This document shows, in pieces, positions 1 to 8,433 of a stretch of 64,000 nt of DNA. The stretch lies in the NCBI GenBank assembly GCA_031460505.1, contig JAVKTT010000005.1, forward strand, positions 198,572 through 262,571, read 5' to 3'. The notes below the pieces were generated by a model. That model ran no database searches, was not told where the DNA came from, and worked only from the letters and a program-made list of their open reading frames with translations. This stretch comes from JAAYTL01 sp031460505. GTDB lineage: Bacteria > Bacillota > Clostridia > Tissierellales > Tissierellaceae. Made by a program: the position numbers and the translations under genes. Each line of letters begins with the position of its first letter. Positions within the stretch are counted from its first letter, which is position 1.

Positions 1-2
1 GT

Positions 3-614
3 AAGAGTTTTATAGAATTTAGTGTAGAAGGTGAAGATTTAAAATTAGAGGTTGTAGATGAAAGCTTATTTGATTCATTAGAAGAAGATGAATTCTATAT
101 ATTCTCTTATAATAAGGATTCTCTTTTAAGAAATGTTCAAAGAGATATCTATTTAAGAGATTTAGTTAAAAATAGTATGGATAAAGAGGATGAGGATGAG
201 CACTTCCTTCAAGAAATCACTTCAGAGGATGCTATATCTCTAGATGGACTTACTTTATTAGATGAATATATTTTTGATTTTAATAGTGATGGCTATGAGG
301 AAATAATTGCCATGTATGTAGCAGCAGAGCGTGATGATAAGGGCGAAATAATGTGGGACGATGGGCAAAGATGGGTGTTAGTAGCTCATGGTGACAATAA
401 GGATTATGTACTTTATGATGATTATGTACAATTAGGCTCAGTTCAGTTTAATGTATTTACAGATGATGATGAATTTTATATAGTAACAAAAAGTGTAAGA
501 ACAGCTAGTTTAACAATATGTGAATATAAATATGATAAAGCAAAGGACGTATTTATACAATCTATGCCATACGATGTAGACGGAAATGTAAATATGCTTC
601 ATAGCTCTAAATAA
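3..614 (+). CDS. C-terminal part of an unidentified acidic protein (cut by window edge)
   Basis: The reading frame is open from the first bases of the window, so the gene starts to the left and only about 203 C-terminal residues are visible. An internal ATG at 177 is not a convincing start because coding-like sequence continues upstream of it and no ribosome site precedes it. The protein is very acidic. A stretch near 285-310 reads DFNSDGYEEI, which resembles the Asp-rich calcium-binding loop of FG-GAP/VCBS-type proteins and of Gram-positive lipoproteins that report on 'the state of a quantity'. This likeness is weak and no family is claimed. A terminator follows directly. Confidence 0.6.
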   Translation, partial: KSFIEFSVEGEDLKLEVVDESLFDSLEEDEFYIFSYNKDSLLRNVQRDIYLRDLVKNSMDKEDEDEHFLQEITSEDAISLDGLTLLDEYIFDFNSDGYEEIIAMYVAAERDDKGEIMWDDGQRWVLVAHGDNKDYVLYDDYVQLGSVQFNVFTDDDEFYIVTKSVRTASLTICEYKYDKAKDVFIQSMPYDVDGNVNMLHSSK

Positions 615-616
615 GA

Positions 617-640
617 TAAAAGGCCATTATGGCCTTTTTT
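617..640 (+). terminator. Rho-independent terminator
   Basis: A short stem, AAAGGCC pairing with GGCCTTT around an ATTAT loop, runs into a T-tract 3 bases after the stop codon of the preceding gene. Confidence 0.85.
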
Positions 641-720
641 ACTTAAATACTAATTATATATAATATTTATACATTAAAAATAATATGTTATAATTAATCA
701 TCTAAATATAGGAGGTGGAG

Positions 721-1350
721 ATGTTGGAAAGATACATTTTAGTAGTCATCTTAGGTTATGTATTTGGTTGTTTGCAATGGTCTTATATTTTAGGTAGGAT
801 TATTAAAAAGAAGGATATTAGAACCTTAGGAGTTGGTAATGCAGGTGCATCTAATGCTGTTTCAGTATTTGGATGGAAGATGGGTGTAGCAGTTGCTCTA
901 CTTGATATTTCAAAAGCAATTATTTCTATAATTATAATAAAGTATATTCTAAAAAGTAGCGATATGTTAAGCCTATATCTTAATGGTACTAGCGTAATTC
1001 TAGGCCATAACTATCCTTTCTTTATGGGTTTTAGAGGTGGAAAGGGTACTGCCTCTACTGTTGGTATGTTATTAGCCATAAATCTTAAACTTGGATTATT
1101 AGGTATATTGGTTATTGCCGCCGTTACTATTTTTACAGATTATATAGCTTTAGGAACTATGGCTTTGGTAAGCTTCTTTGTTATAGCCACTTTTTATCTT
1201 GGTTATGGTCCAGCTTGTATATTATTAGCATTATTCATTGCACTTCTTAGTGCATATAAGCATGTACCAAACATGAAAAGAATAATGTCTAAAAGTGAAC
1301 TTGGACTTCGTAATACTATAAAAAGCAAAAGTAAAAGTACATCAAATTAA
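721..1350 (+). CDS. plsY: PlsY-type glycerol-3-phosphate acyltransferase
   Basis: This multi-pass membrane protein of about 209 residues belongs to the PlsY family, which transfers an acyl chain from acyl-phosphate to glycerol-3-phosphate to make lysophosphatidate, the first step of phospholipid synthesis. The family motifs are visible: GVGNAGASN near residues 38-46 (usual form GSGNxGATN) and GHNYPFFMGFRGGKGTAS near 100-117. Hydrophobic segments alternate with these cytoplasmic or extracellular loops. The Ser-to-Val and Thr-to-Ser changes in the first motif suggest it may be a divergent paralogue rather than the housekeeping copy. I chose ATG 721, because an in-frame GTG at 715 lies inside the AGGAGG ribosome site (710-715). 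Confidence 0.85.
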   Translation: MLERYILVVILGYVFGCLQWSYILGRIIKKKDIRTLGVGNAGASNAVSVFGWKMGVAVALLDISKAIISIIIIKYILKSSDMLSLYLNGTSVILGHNYPFFMGFRGGKGTASTVGMLLAINLKLGLLGILVIAAVTIFTDYIALGTMALVSFFVIATFYLGYGPACILLALFIALLSAYKHVPNMKRIMSKSELGLRNTIKSKSKSTSN

Positions 1351-1356
1351 TAGAAA

Positions 1357-1401
1357 TTAAAAAAGGCTTCTAAAGAATTATCTTAAGTTAGCCTTTTTTT
1401 T
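1357..1401. terminator. Convergent terminator between plsY and the helicase gene
   Basis: AAAAAAGGCT pairs with AGCCTTTTTT across a 21-base interior. A-tract and T-tract flanks allow it to work in both directions for the two convergent genes. Confidence 0.75.
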
Positions 1402-1407
1402 GCCCGA

Positions 1408-3081
1408 CTATTTTCTTTTTGGGTTAGAGACTTCTACATTAACTTTTGTCCCTTTAATTCTAGATACATTATCTACAACATTATCAGCAAGATCAGATGG
1501 TACATCTACAAAAGTAAACTTATCATAAACATCGATATTTCCAACTAATTTACTTGGAATCCCTCCATCTTGTACTAGAGCAGCTAATATATGTCTAGCT
1601 CGCACTCCTTTTCTATCTCCAATATTTATATATAATCTAGTTGAATCTCCTAAATTACTGTTCTTTTGTTTGCCTCTATCTTTACCTCTACTATCCTTAC
1701 CTCTACTGTCTTTACCTCTATTGTCATTGTCTTTAGTAAACATCTTTCTACCAAAGTCAACCATATCTAACTCTTCATGACCTTCAGTTGAACTTTCCTT
1801 TAAATAGAACTTTAGTAATGCAGCAGCTATATCAAAAGATGTAAATCCTTCTTCGATTAGTATATCTACCATCTTTGAATATTGACCAAGTTCTTCTTTG
1901 TTGATTTCTTCTTTTATTTTTTCTAATGCATTTGTACTAGATAAATTTTGTATATCTTTCAATGTAGGTAAGTCTTTTCTAGCAATTTGTGTATTGGTAT
2001 ATCTTTGAATATCCTTTAGTTTATATCTATCTCTTCCTACAATAAAGCTAAAGGCTCTACCTTCTCTACCTGCTCTTGCAGTTCTACCAATTCTATGAAC
2101 ATAGTATTCTTCATCTTGAGGGAAGTCAAAGTTTATTACTAAATCTATATCATCTACGTCTAATCCTCTTGCCGCAACATCAGTAGCTACTAAAATATCT
2201 ATAGAACCATTTCTAAATCTCCCCATTACATTATCTCTTTGGGATTGTTTTAAGTCTCCATGCAATCCATCAGCAAAGTATCCTCTACTTTGTAACTGAG
2301 TAACTAACTCGTCTACTTTTCTCTTAGTGTTACAGAATACAATTGTTAGCTTTGGATTGTATATATCTAAAATTCTACTCAAAATCTCAGTCTTCATGTG
2401 TTCCTTTAGTTCAAAGTATGCTTGCTCAACCTTTGGAACTGTTAATGCCTTATGAACTACTTTGATTATTTCAGGGTCATTTTGATATTTAGTTGCAAAA
2501 TTCATTATCTCTTTTGCCATAGTTGCTGAAAAGAAAATAGTCTGTCTATCATCACATAAATCATTCATTACTACTTCTATATCTTCTCTAAAGCCCATGT
2601 CAAACATCTCATCGGCTTCATCTAATACCATCATCTTTATATTATCTGTCTTAATAGTCTTTCTTCTCATATGATCCATTACTCTACCAGGTGTACCTAC
2701 TACTATTTGAACACCCTTTTTAAGAGCCTTGATTTGTCTATCAATTGGTTGACCACCATATACAGGTAAAACCTGTAGACCTCTTTTAAACTTGCCCAGT
2801 TTTCCGATTTCTTCAGCAACTTGAATTGATAATTCTCTTGTAGGGCAAAGTATCAAGGCTTGTATCTTATTAATATCCGGATCAACCATTTCCAAAATAG
2901 GGATCCCAAAGGATGCAGTCTTTCCAGTCCCTGTTTGAGCCTGACCGATAATATCCTTACCATCTAATATTATTGGTATAGCTTGAGCCTGAATAGGGGA
3001 CATTTCCTCAAAACCCATGTCAGAAATACCTCTTTGTATTTCCTTTGATAAATTTAATTCTTCAAATCTTCTTTTTTCCAT
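1408..3081 (-). CDS. deaD: DEAD-box ATP-dependent RNA helicase with DbpA-type RNA-binding tail
   Basis: The protein of 557 residues has a complete DEAD-box core: Q-motif with PIQAQAIP, Walker A AQTGTGKT near 48-55, DEAD near 155, SAT, and HRIGRTARAGR near 330. A basic low-complexity linker with repeated RGKDS units (about 460-475) follows, then a C-terminal domain of about 75 residues (STRLYINIGDRKGVRARHIL) typical of the DbpA/CsdA RNA-binding fold. This layout matches DeaD/CsdA/CshA helicases, which unwind RNA in ribosome assembly, mRNA decay and cold adaptation. It is a single gene with a long 5' region (3082-3290). The ribosome site AGGAGG lies about 13 bases from the ATG, longer than usual. 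Confidence 0.92.
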   Translation of the reverse strand: MEKRRFEELNLSKEIQRGISDMGFEEMSPIQAQAIPIILDGKDIIGQAQTGTGKTASFGIPILEMVDPDINKIQALILCPTRELSIQVAEEIGKLGKFKRGLQVLPVYGGQPIDRQIKALKKGVQIVVGTPGRVMDHMRRKTIKTDNIKMMVLDEADEMFDMGFREDIEVVMNDLCDDRQTIFFSATMAKEIMNFATKYQNDPEIIKVVHKALTVPKVEQAYFELKEHMKTEILSRILDIYNPKLTIVFCNTKRKVDELVTQLQSRGYFADGLHGDLKQSQRDNVMGRFRNGSIDILVATDVAARGLDVDDIDLVINFDFPQDEEYYVHRIGRTARAGREGRAFSFIVGRDRYKLKDIQRYTNTQIARKDLPTLKDIQNLSSTNALEKIKEEINKEELGQYSKMVDILIEEGFTSFDIAAALLKFYLKESSTEGHEELDMVDFGRKMFTKDNDNRGKDSRGKDSRGKDRGKQKNSNLGDSTRLYINIGDRKGVRARHILAALVQDGGIPSKLVGNIDVYDKFTFVDVPSDLADNVVDNVSRIKGTKVNVEVSNPKRK

Positions 3082-3290
3082 TAAAATTGTTATTCCTCCT
3101 TATTTCCATCAACTAAGTATATAATTATTATTCTTTAAAAGCAAGTAAAATATTTAGTTATTATATATATTCTATCTTATTGTGAAGATATTTATCATAA
3201 TATTTTTTTAAAATATAATATATTAATAATTATATACTAATTTTGGGTATAAATTTTAAAAAATAGTTTAACCCTAAAGGGGGGACAAAT

Positions 3291-4706
3291 ATGTTTGATG
3301 AAAGTGTTTTAAAAATATTATTGAAAAACACTCCCATAGGATATGCTTACCTAAATGTTATCTATGATGAATATTCAATACCTTCTGATTTTATTTTTGC
3401 AGAATTTAATCCTGCCTTTAGTAGAATTTGGGAAGTTGATGAAGATGTACTGGGTCTTTCTATAAAAACAATAGGCAAAAAATATGATATGATTGATGGG
3501 ATTTTCCCTCTGTTACAATCAACTATATTATCTGGTGGAAGTGATACATTCTCTAAGTGTTTTGAACCTTTAGGTAAATGTTTAAATATTTATGCTATTA
3601 CTGATAATAATAGCGGTGTAATCATTCAGGTCATAGATCGTACAAAAGAAGAATTGTTAAAAAACGAATTAATAAAAAGGTCAGAAGACCTTAAATATTT
3701 AAGTTATCATGACAATCTTACTGGATTATATAATAGGGCTTTCTTTGAAGAAGAAATGAAACGACTAGATATAGATAGAAATTTACCTATTACAATAATT
3801 ATGGGAGATACCAATGGTCTAAAATTGATAAATGACGTCTTTGGTCACTCTGCAGGAGACAAATTAATTAAAGCTACAGCAGATATATTAACAAAATCAT
3901 GTAGACAAGGGGATATAGTTGCTAGATGGGGTGGAGATGAATTTATAATATTACTTCCTAAGACATCTTCTAAATCAGCTTTAGAGGTTATCAATAGAAT
4001 AAAGAGTAATTTTAAAACAGACAAGTTTGATTTAGATTATTTAAACATCTCTTTAGGCTATGCAGTAAAAAAACATAATTCAACGTCTTTATTAGATATA
4101 CTTAGGGAAGCGGAAAATAATATGTACAAAAGTAAGTCTATCGAAGGTCAACAAGTTCGCAAGTTGATAGTAGGAGCTATGATAAACCATCTATATGAGG
4201 GCGATATTGAAGTTAAGTATCATATGGATAGACTTAAGGAATATACATCTGAAATCGCTAAACTCCTAAAATTTACTGAGGATGATTTATACAAATTAAA
4301 TTTGATATGTGAAATTCATGACATTGGGAATGTATCTGTTGATAAGGACATATTATTCAAAATAGGTGTTCTAACTGAAGATGACTGGGAAGAGATTAAA
4401 AAGCATCCGGAAATTGGATATAGAATAGCAAAATCAGTCCCAGAATTAACAGATGTGGCTAATTATGTATTGCATCATCACGAAAGATGGGATGGTACAG
4501 GCTATCCACACAATCTAAAAGGCGAGGAAATACCTTTGCTTTCAAGGTTATTTTCTGTTGTTGATGTATATGATGCAATGACTCAAGACAAACCTTATAG
4601 AGAAGCTTATTCTAAAGAATACACTATTAAATTTCTAAAAGATAATGCTGGTAAACAATTTGATCCTTATATTGTAGATATTTTTATAGATAAAATCTTG
4701 AATTAA
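3291..4706 (+). CDS. PAS-GGDEF-HD-GYP cyclic dinucleotide signalling protein
   Basis: The 471-residue protein has no membrane segment. An N-terminal PAS-like sensor (about 1-120) is followed by a GGDEF domain with the intact catalytic motif GGDEF near 213-217 and an intact inhibitory RxxD site (RQGD) exactly five residues before it. The C-terminal HD-GYP domain has the HD pair near 342, the HHHER cluster and GYP near 404. The protein therefore carries both a potential diguanylate cyclase and a potential phosphodiesterase. Which one dominates cannot be read from sequence, and HD-GYP/GGDEF hybrids may also handle 3',3'-cGAMP. It stands alone, with a GGGGGG ribosome site seven bases before ATG. 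Confidence 0.9.
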   Translation: MFDESVLKILLKNTPIGYAYLNVIYDEYSIPSDFIFAEFNPAFSRIWEVDEDVLGLSIKTIGKKYDMIDGIFPLLQSTILSGGSDTFSKCFEPLGKCLNIYAITDNNSGVIIQVIDRTKEELLKNELIKRSEDLKYLSYHDNLTGLYNRAFFEEEMKRLDIDRNLPITIIMGDTNGLKLINDVFGHSAGDKLIKATADILTKSCRQGDIVARWGGDEFIILLPKTSSKSALEVINRIKSNFKTDKFDLDYLNISLGYAVKKHNSTSLLDILREAENNMYKSKSIEGQQVRKLIVGAMINHLYEGDIEVKYHMDRLKEYTSEIAKLLKFTEDDLYKLNLICEIHDIGNVSVDKDILFKIGVLTEDDWEEIKKHPEIGYRIAKSVPELTDVANYVLHHHERWDGTGYPHNLKGEEIPLLSRLFSVVDVYDAMTQDKPYREAYSKEYTIKFLKDNAGKQFDPYIVDIFIDKILN

Positions 4707-4712
4707 CACTAA

Positions 4713-4757
4713 GAAAGAGATAAACTTCAGAAACGTGATCTGAAATTTATCTCTTTT
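4713..4757. terminator. Bidirectional terminator
   Basis: A long stem (AAAGAGATAAA with TTTATCTCTTT, extended by TTCAGA/TCTGAA) separates the convergent c-di-GMP gene and the class I amidotransferase-like gene. Confidence 0.9.
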
Positions 4758-4759
4758 TC

Positions 4760-5476
4760 TTATTTATTTACGTTGCAATGTGATATGAAAAACTTAAAAA
4801 TATTTAAAAACTCTTCGTTTCTATCTATCATCGCTTCTGGATGAAATTGAACTCCCAGGACAAATTTATCATTAGTTGATTCCATTCCTTCTATAACTCC
4901 ATCTAAGGACAATGCATTTATCTTTAGATTATTACCTAATGCTCTTACACTTTGATGATGCTGTGAGTTTACTTGTATTCTTTCTTTATTGAAGATCTCA
5001 TACATAATCGAGTCCTTTACAATTTCTACAGTATGATATCCACCTTGAATACTGGATCCCGCAATATGCCCTAATGCATCAGGGATTTGTTTATATATAT
5101 CTTGATAGAGCGTACCACCTAGAGCAATATTGATCATCTGAATACCCCTACAGATTCCAAACATAGGCTTACTCATTTCATATGCTCTTTTTATGATTTT
5201 TAGTTCCATATTATCTCTTTCAAAACAAATTGAATCAACTTCTCTAATTGGTTCTTCACCAAACAATAAAGGTGCTGCATCTCCCCCACCAGTAAGTATA
5301 ATACCATCAACTACATTTAGATACCTATCTATTGCATCAAATTCACTCATTATAGGAAATATTATAGGTATACCTCCAGCTTTTTTTATAGCATCAATGT
5401 ATGTGTAGTTTATCTTGTTAAATCGTATTCTCTGAGAATAATCAAACTGGCACGTAAGTCCAATCAAAGGCTTCAT
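4760..5476 (-). CDS. Class I glutamine amidotransferase-like gamma-glutamyl hydrolase (peptidase C26, PuuD-like)
   Basis: The 238-residue protein shows the stand-alone GATase fold of gamma-glutamyl-GABA hydrolases. The nucleophile Cys109 sits in FGICRGIQ, and the His212/Glu214 pair sits in VQFHPEA. The GGGDAAP loop near 63-69 is typical of the C26 family. Such enzymes cleave gamma-glutamyl amide bonds in the cytoplasm. The natural substrate is uncertain, and no putrescine pathway genes lie nearby. A gamma-glutamyl thiol ligase is encoded 6 kb away, so gamma-glutamyl peptides are a possible substrate, but this is conjecture. It is probably co-transcribed with the two upstream genes on the same strand. 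Confidence 0.85.
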   Translation of the reverse strand: MKPLIGLTCQFDYSQRIRFNKINYTYIDAIKKAGGIPIIFPIMSEFDAIDRYLNVVDGIILTGGGDAAPLLFGEEPIREVDSICFERDNMELKIIKRAYEMSKPMFGICRGIQMINIALGGTLYQDIYKQIPDALGHIAGSSIQGGYHTVEIVKDSIMYEIFNKERIQVNSQHHQSVRALGNNLKINALSLDGVIEGMESTNDKFVLGVQFHPEAMIDRNEEFLNIFKFFISHCNVNK

Positions 5477-5489
5477 AAACTCCCCCCAA

Positions 5490-6263
5490 TTATAGATATT
5501 TCTTAAACCAAATTGCTGCTTCCTCCATCATATTTGTAGTTACAAAATGGTCCAAATTATTATATTCTATTAATTGAATTAAGGATTTATCACTATATAA
5601 AGGTTTAATCTGGTTATAAAATACTCTTTGACTTTCAATATCTACAACACTATCATGTGATCCATGAAGCATTAATATAGGCCTATTTACTAACATTTGT
5701 TGATTATTCATAGGATCAATGGAATTTATTTTTTCTTCTTCTTTTTCAAACCCATTATAGTCTTCTAAACCCATCATCTTCTTAAGGATTTGATTTGATT
5801 TATTCCAATTAAATGAGCCATTTAAAACTACAGATGTTTTAACATGATTATTATATGTAAAAACTCCAGCTGCTGTGAATCCTCCCATTGAATGTCCAAT
5901 TAATCCAATTCTATCTGGATCAGTATCATAATGTTGGATAAAAAAGTCAATCATTTTATTTGCTTCATCAATATTATTTAATATAGTTGGCCAAAAATAT
6001 TTAACAGAATTCTCAGCATCATATTTTTCAAGAGCATTTCTCTCACCATGGTATATTGCGTCTGGGATTATGACTTGATATCCTAAATTAGCTAAAATAA
6101 ATCCTCTTAATCTTTGAGATTCCTTGTTGGAACTCCACCCATGATATAGAATTATTGTTGGTGTCTTTCCTGAGTTAGATTTAAGATTAAATCTGATTAT
6201 GGGAATACCTTCAATAACACTTTTTTCTTCAAGTAAATGTTCTGTAACCAAAAAGTCTTTCAT
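5490..6263 (-). CDS. Alpha/beta hydrolase, YitV-like esterase
   Basis: The 257-residue cytoplasmic protein has the alpha/beta-hydrolase nucleophile elbow GHSMGG with Ser125, a likely Asp204 in HGSHD and a likely His239 in NLDHF. The oxyanion segment YHGWSSNKES near 40-49 is characteristic of YitV and related prolyl-oligopeptidase-like esterases of Firmicutes. The substrate is unknown. It lies 13 bases upstream of the amidotransferase-like gene and 14 bases downstream of ung, so the three form one transcription unit. Confidence 0.85.
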   Translation of the reverse strand: MKDFLVTEHLLEEKSVIEGIPIIRFNLKSNSGKTPTIILYHGWSSNKESQRLRGFILANLGYQVIIPDAIYHGERNALEKYDAENSVKYFWPTILNNIDEANKMIDFFIQHYDTDPDRIGLIGHSMGGFTAAGVFTYNNHVKTSVVLNGSFNWNKSNQILKKMMGLEDYNGFEKEEEKINSIDPMNNQQMLVNRPILMLHGSHDSVVDIESQRVFYNQIKPLYSDKSLIQLIEYNNLDHFVTTNMMEEAAIWFKKYL

Positions 6264-6277
6264 TTACCAATCACCTC

Positions 6278-6955
6278 TTATATATTCTCAATTTGCCAAT
6301 CTATAGGAGTCTTTCCTATGCTATTTAATATATGATTTGCCTTTGAAAATGGTTTCGAGCCAAAAAATCCTCTACTTGCTGCTAATGGACTTGGATGCAC
6401 TGATTTGATTAAAAAATGTCTATCATTGGTTATTAGTTTTTCTTTTGATTTAGCATTATTTCCCCAAAGAATAAAGATTACTGGACTTTCCCTCTCGTTT
6501 AACAGCTCAATAATATGGTCTGTAAAAATCTCCCAACCGATTTTATTATGTGAATTTGCGTTGTTTGCAATTACAGTTAATGAAGCATTAAGCAAAAGAA
6601 CTCCTTGGTCAGCCCATTTCATTAAATATCCATTATTAGGTATATAGCAACCTAAATCAGAATTCAATTCCTTGTATATATTTCTTAATGAAGGTGGTAT
6701 CCTTACTCCAGGACTTACTGAAAATGCAAGACCATGGGATTGATTAGGCCCATGATATGGGTCTTGTCCCAATATGACTACCTTAGTATCCTTATAAGAA
6801 GTTAAGTTTAAAGCACTGAAGATATTATTCATATCAGGGTATATTGTTTTTGTTTTATACTCATTAATTAAGAAGGTCCTTAGCTTTTGATAATATTCTT
6901 TATTCATTTCCGGCTTTAAAAGTTCTTCCCAATCATTGTGAAATATCTTATCCAA
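6278..6955 (-). CDS. ung: Uracil-DNA glycosylase, family 1
   Basis: This enzyme removes uracil from DNA in base excision repair. The catalytic motif GQDPYHG carries Asp65 and the leucine-loop motif HPSPLAASRG is present. A longer reading frame begins at a TTG at 7003 inside the 3' end of trkH, but that codon has no ribosome site. The TTG at 6955 is preceded by AGGAG with seven bases of spacing, gives a protein of 225 residues, and aligns with the N terminus and catalytic Asp65 of Bacillus Ung. I therefore place the start there, which also removes the overlap with trkH. Confidence 0.95.
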   Translation of the reverse strand: MDKIFHNDWEELLKPEMNKEYYQKLRTFLINEYKTKTIYPDMNNIFSALNLTSYKDTKVVILGQDPYHGPNQSHGLAFSVSPGVRIPPSLRNIYKELNSDLGCYIPNNGYLMKWADQGVLLLNASLTVIANNANSHNKIGWEIFTDHIIELLNERESPVIFILWGNNAKSKEKLITNDRHFLIKSVHPSPLAASRGFFGSKPFSKANHILNSIGKTPIDWQIENI

Positions 6956-6984
6956 ATCGTCACTCCTATTATTAAAAGGCTTAA

Positions 6985-8433
6985 TTAAAGTTCTCTTCTC
7001 CAATTTTTTGGAGCGATTAAAGCTATTATAGTAAACAATTCTAATCTGCCTAGTAACATTAATATAGAAAATAATACTTTTGTAATTTGATGAAACTCCC
7101 CAAATGTTCTTGTTGGTCCTATAAAACCTAATCCAGGTCCCACATTACTTAGAGTTGCTAGAACAGAACTAGCTGCACTTATTAAATCTACCCCTTCTAA
7201 TGAAACTAATAAGGTTGATAATGCAAAGATAATAACGTATAATGCCATAAAACTACATATACTCACTACAGTCTCATCAGATATTGTCTTGCCATTATCC
7301 TTTAATGGTATAACCGCTCTTGGATGAAATATCTTAGTTGTTTCTCTTTTTATTAATTTGAATAGTACCAATATCCTTATCACTTTAGTTCCACCTGCTG
7401 TAGAACCAGCACTACCACCTATAACCATTAAAATTAAAAGAATTCCCTTACTAAAGCTAGGCCATAGATCAAAATCTACAGTAGAATAACCAGTTGTAGT
7501 CATTATAGATCCAACTTGAAAGAATGAATCCCTAAATGCTAATCCGACACTTGAGTAAGATGTAAAAATAAGGTTTAAAGCAATAAATAGAGTAGCTGCA
7601 AGAACTATTCCTAAATAAAGTTTCAGTTCTCCATCATTAAATACTTCTTTGAATTTTTTCTTAAATAAGGAATAATATAATGAAAAATTAACTCCTGATA
7701 ACACCATAAAGATACCAATAACTAAGTGTATATAAGTACTATTATAAAAGGCTATACTATTTCCCTTATTAGAAAATCCACCTGTACCTACAGTTCCAAA
7801 TGTATGTATTAGAGATTCAAATAAACTCATCCCACCGATTAATAATAGAATAACTTGTGTTATAGTTATAATTCCATATGTTTTGTATAATATCTTGGCA
7901 GTATCCTTTATTCTAGGTGCAATCTTACCTGCTACTGGACCAGGGCTTTCTGCCTTATATATTTGAAATCCGCCAACACCCAGTGCTGGTAATAATGCAA
8001 TAGTAAATACCAATATACCCATTCCTCCTATCCAATGGGTAAAAGATCTCCAAAATATAATACCTTGGGGTAATCCCTCAACATTTGCAATTACAGTAGC
8101 CCCAGTAGTAGTTAATCCTGATACTATTTCAAAAAAAGCATCTATGTATGTTGGCGTACTATTTGATAAATATAAAGGGATGGCTCCTATAATCGAAGCC
8201 ATAATCCATCCTAAACTTACTATTGCCAGGCCATCTCTAGCGCTTATCTGTTTTTTATGATTTCTCCTTCTAGATAAAACAACCCCTATGACAATACCTA
8301 TTCCTATGGCAATTAAAAAAGGTATCTTATCAATACCATTTGTATAAATTGATATAAATAGAGAAGGAAGCATTAAAATTGACTCAATTATTAGTAGAAT
8401 TCCTAGAACTCTTATTACGATTCCAAAGTTCAC
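6985..8433 (-). CDS. trkH: Potassium uptake channel subunit, TrkH/KtrB family
   Basis: The 482-residue membrane protein contains the four pore segments of the Trk/Ktr superfamily, each with the selectivity-filter glycine: TTGAT, GTGGF, TTGYS and VGPGL. It forms the K+ translocating subunit and works with the cytoplasmic gating protein encoded immediately upstream. The start is a GTG at 8433 within the last 50 bases of trkA. An AAGGAGG ribosome site eight bases before it, inside the trkA coding sequence, decides this start and implies translational coupling. Confidence 0.93.
   Translation of the reverse strand: MNFGIVIRVLGILLIIESILMLPSLFISIYTNGIDKIPFLIAIGIGIVIGVVLSRRRNHKKQISARDGLAIVSLGWIMASIIGAIPLYLSNSTPTYIDAFFEIVSGLTTTGATVIANVEGLPQGIIFWRSFTHWIGGMGILVFTIALLPALGVGGFQIYKAESPGPVAGKIAPRIKDTAKILYKTYGIITITQVILLLIGGMSLFESLIHTFGTVGTGGFSNKGNSIAFYNSTYIHLVIGIFMVLSGVNFSLYYSLFKKKFKEVFNDGELKLYLGIVLAATLFIALNLIFTSYSSVGLAFRDSFFQVGSIMTTTGYSTVDFDLWPSFSKGILLILMVIGGSAGSTAGGTKVIRILVLFKLIKRETTKIFHPRAVIPLKDNGKTISDETVVSICSFMALYVIIFALSTLLVSLEGVDLISAASSVLATLSNVGPGLGFIGPTRTFGEFHQITKVLFSILMLLGRLELFTIIALIAPKNWRREL

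Noticed and set aside
6956..7003. ung start at the TTG at 7003 overlapping trkH
   Set aside because: No ribosome site precedes it. The TTG at 6955 has AGGAG at good spacing and gives the usual length and catalytic Asp65.
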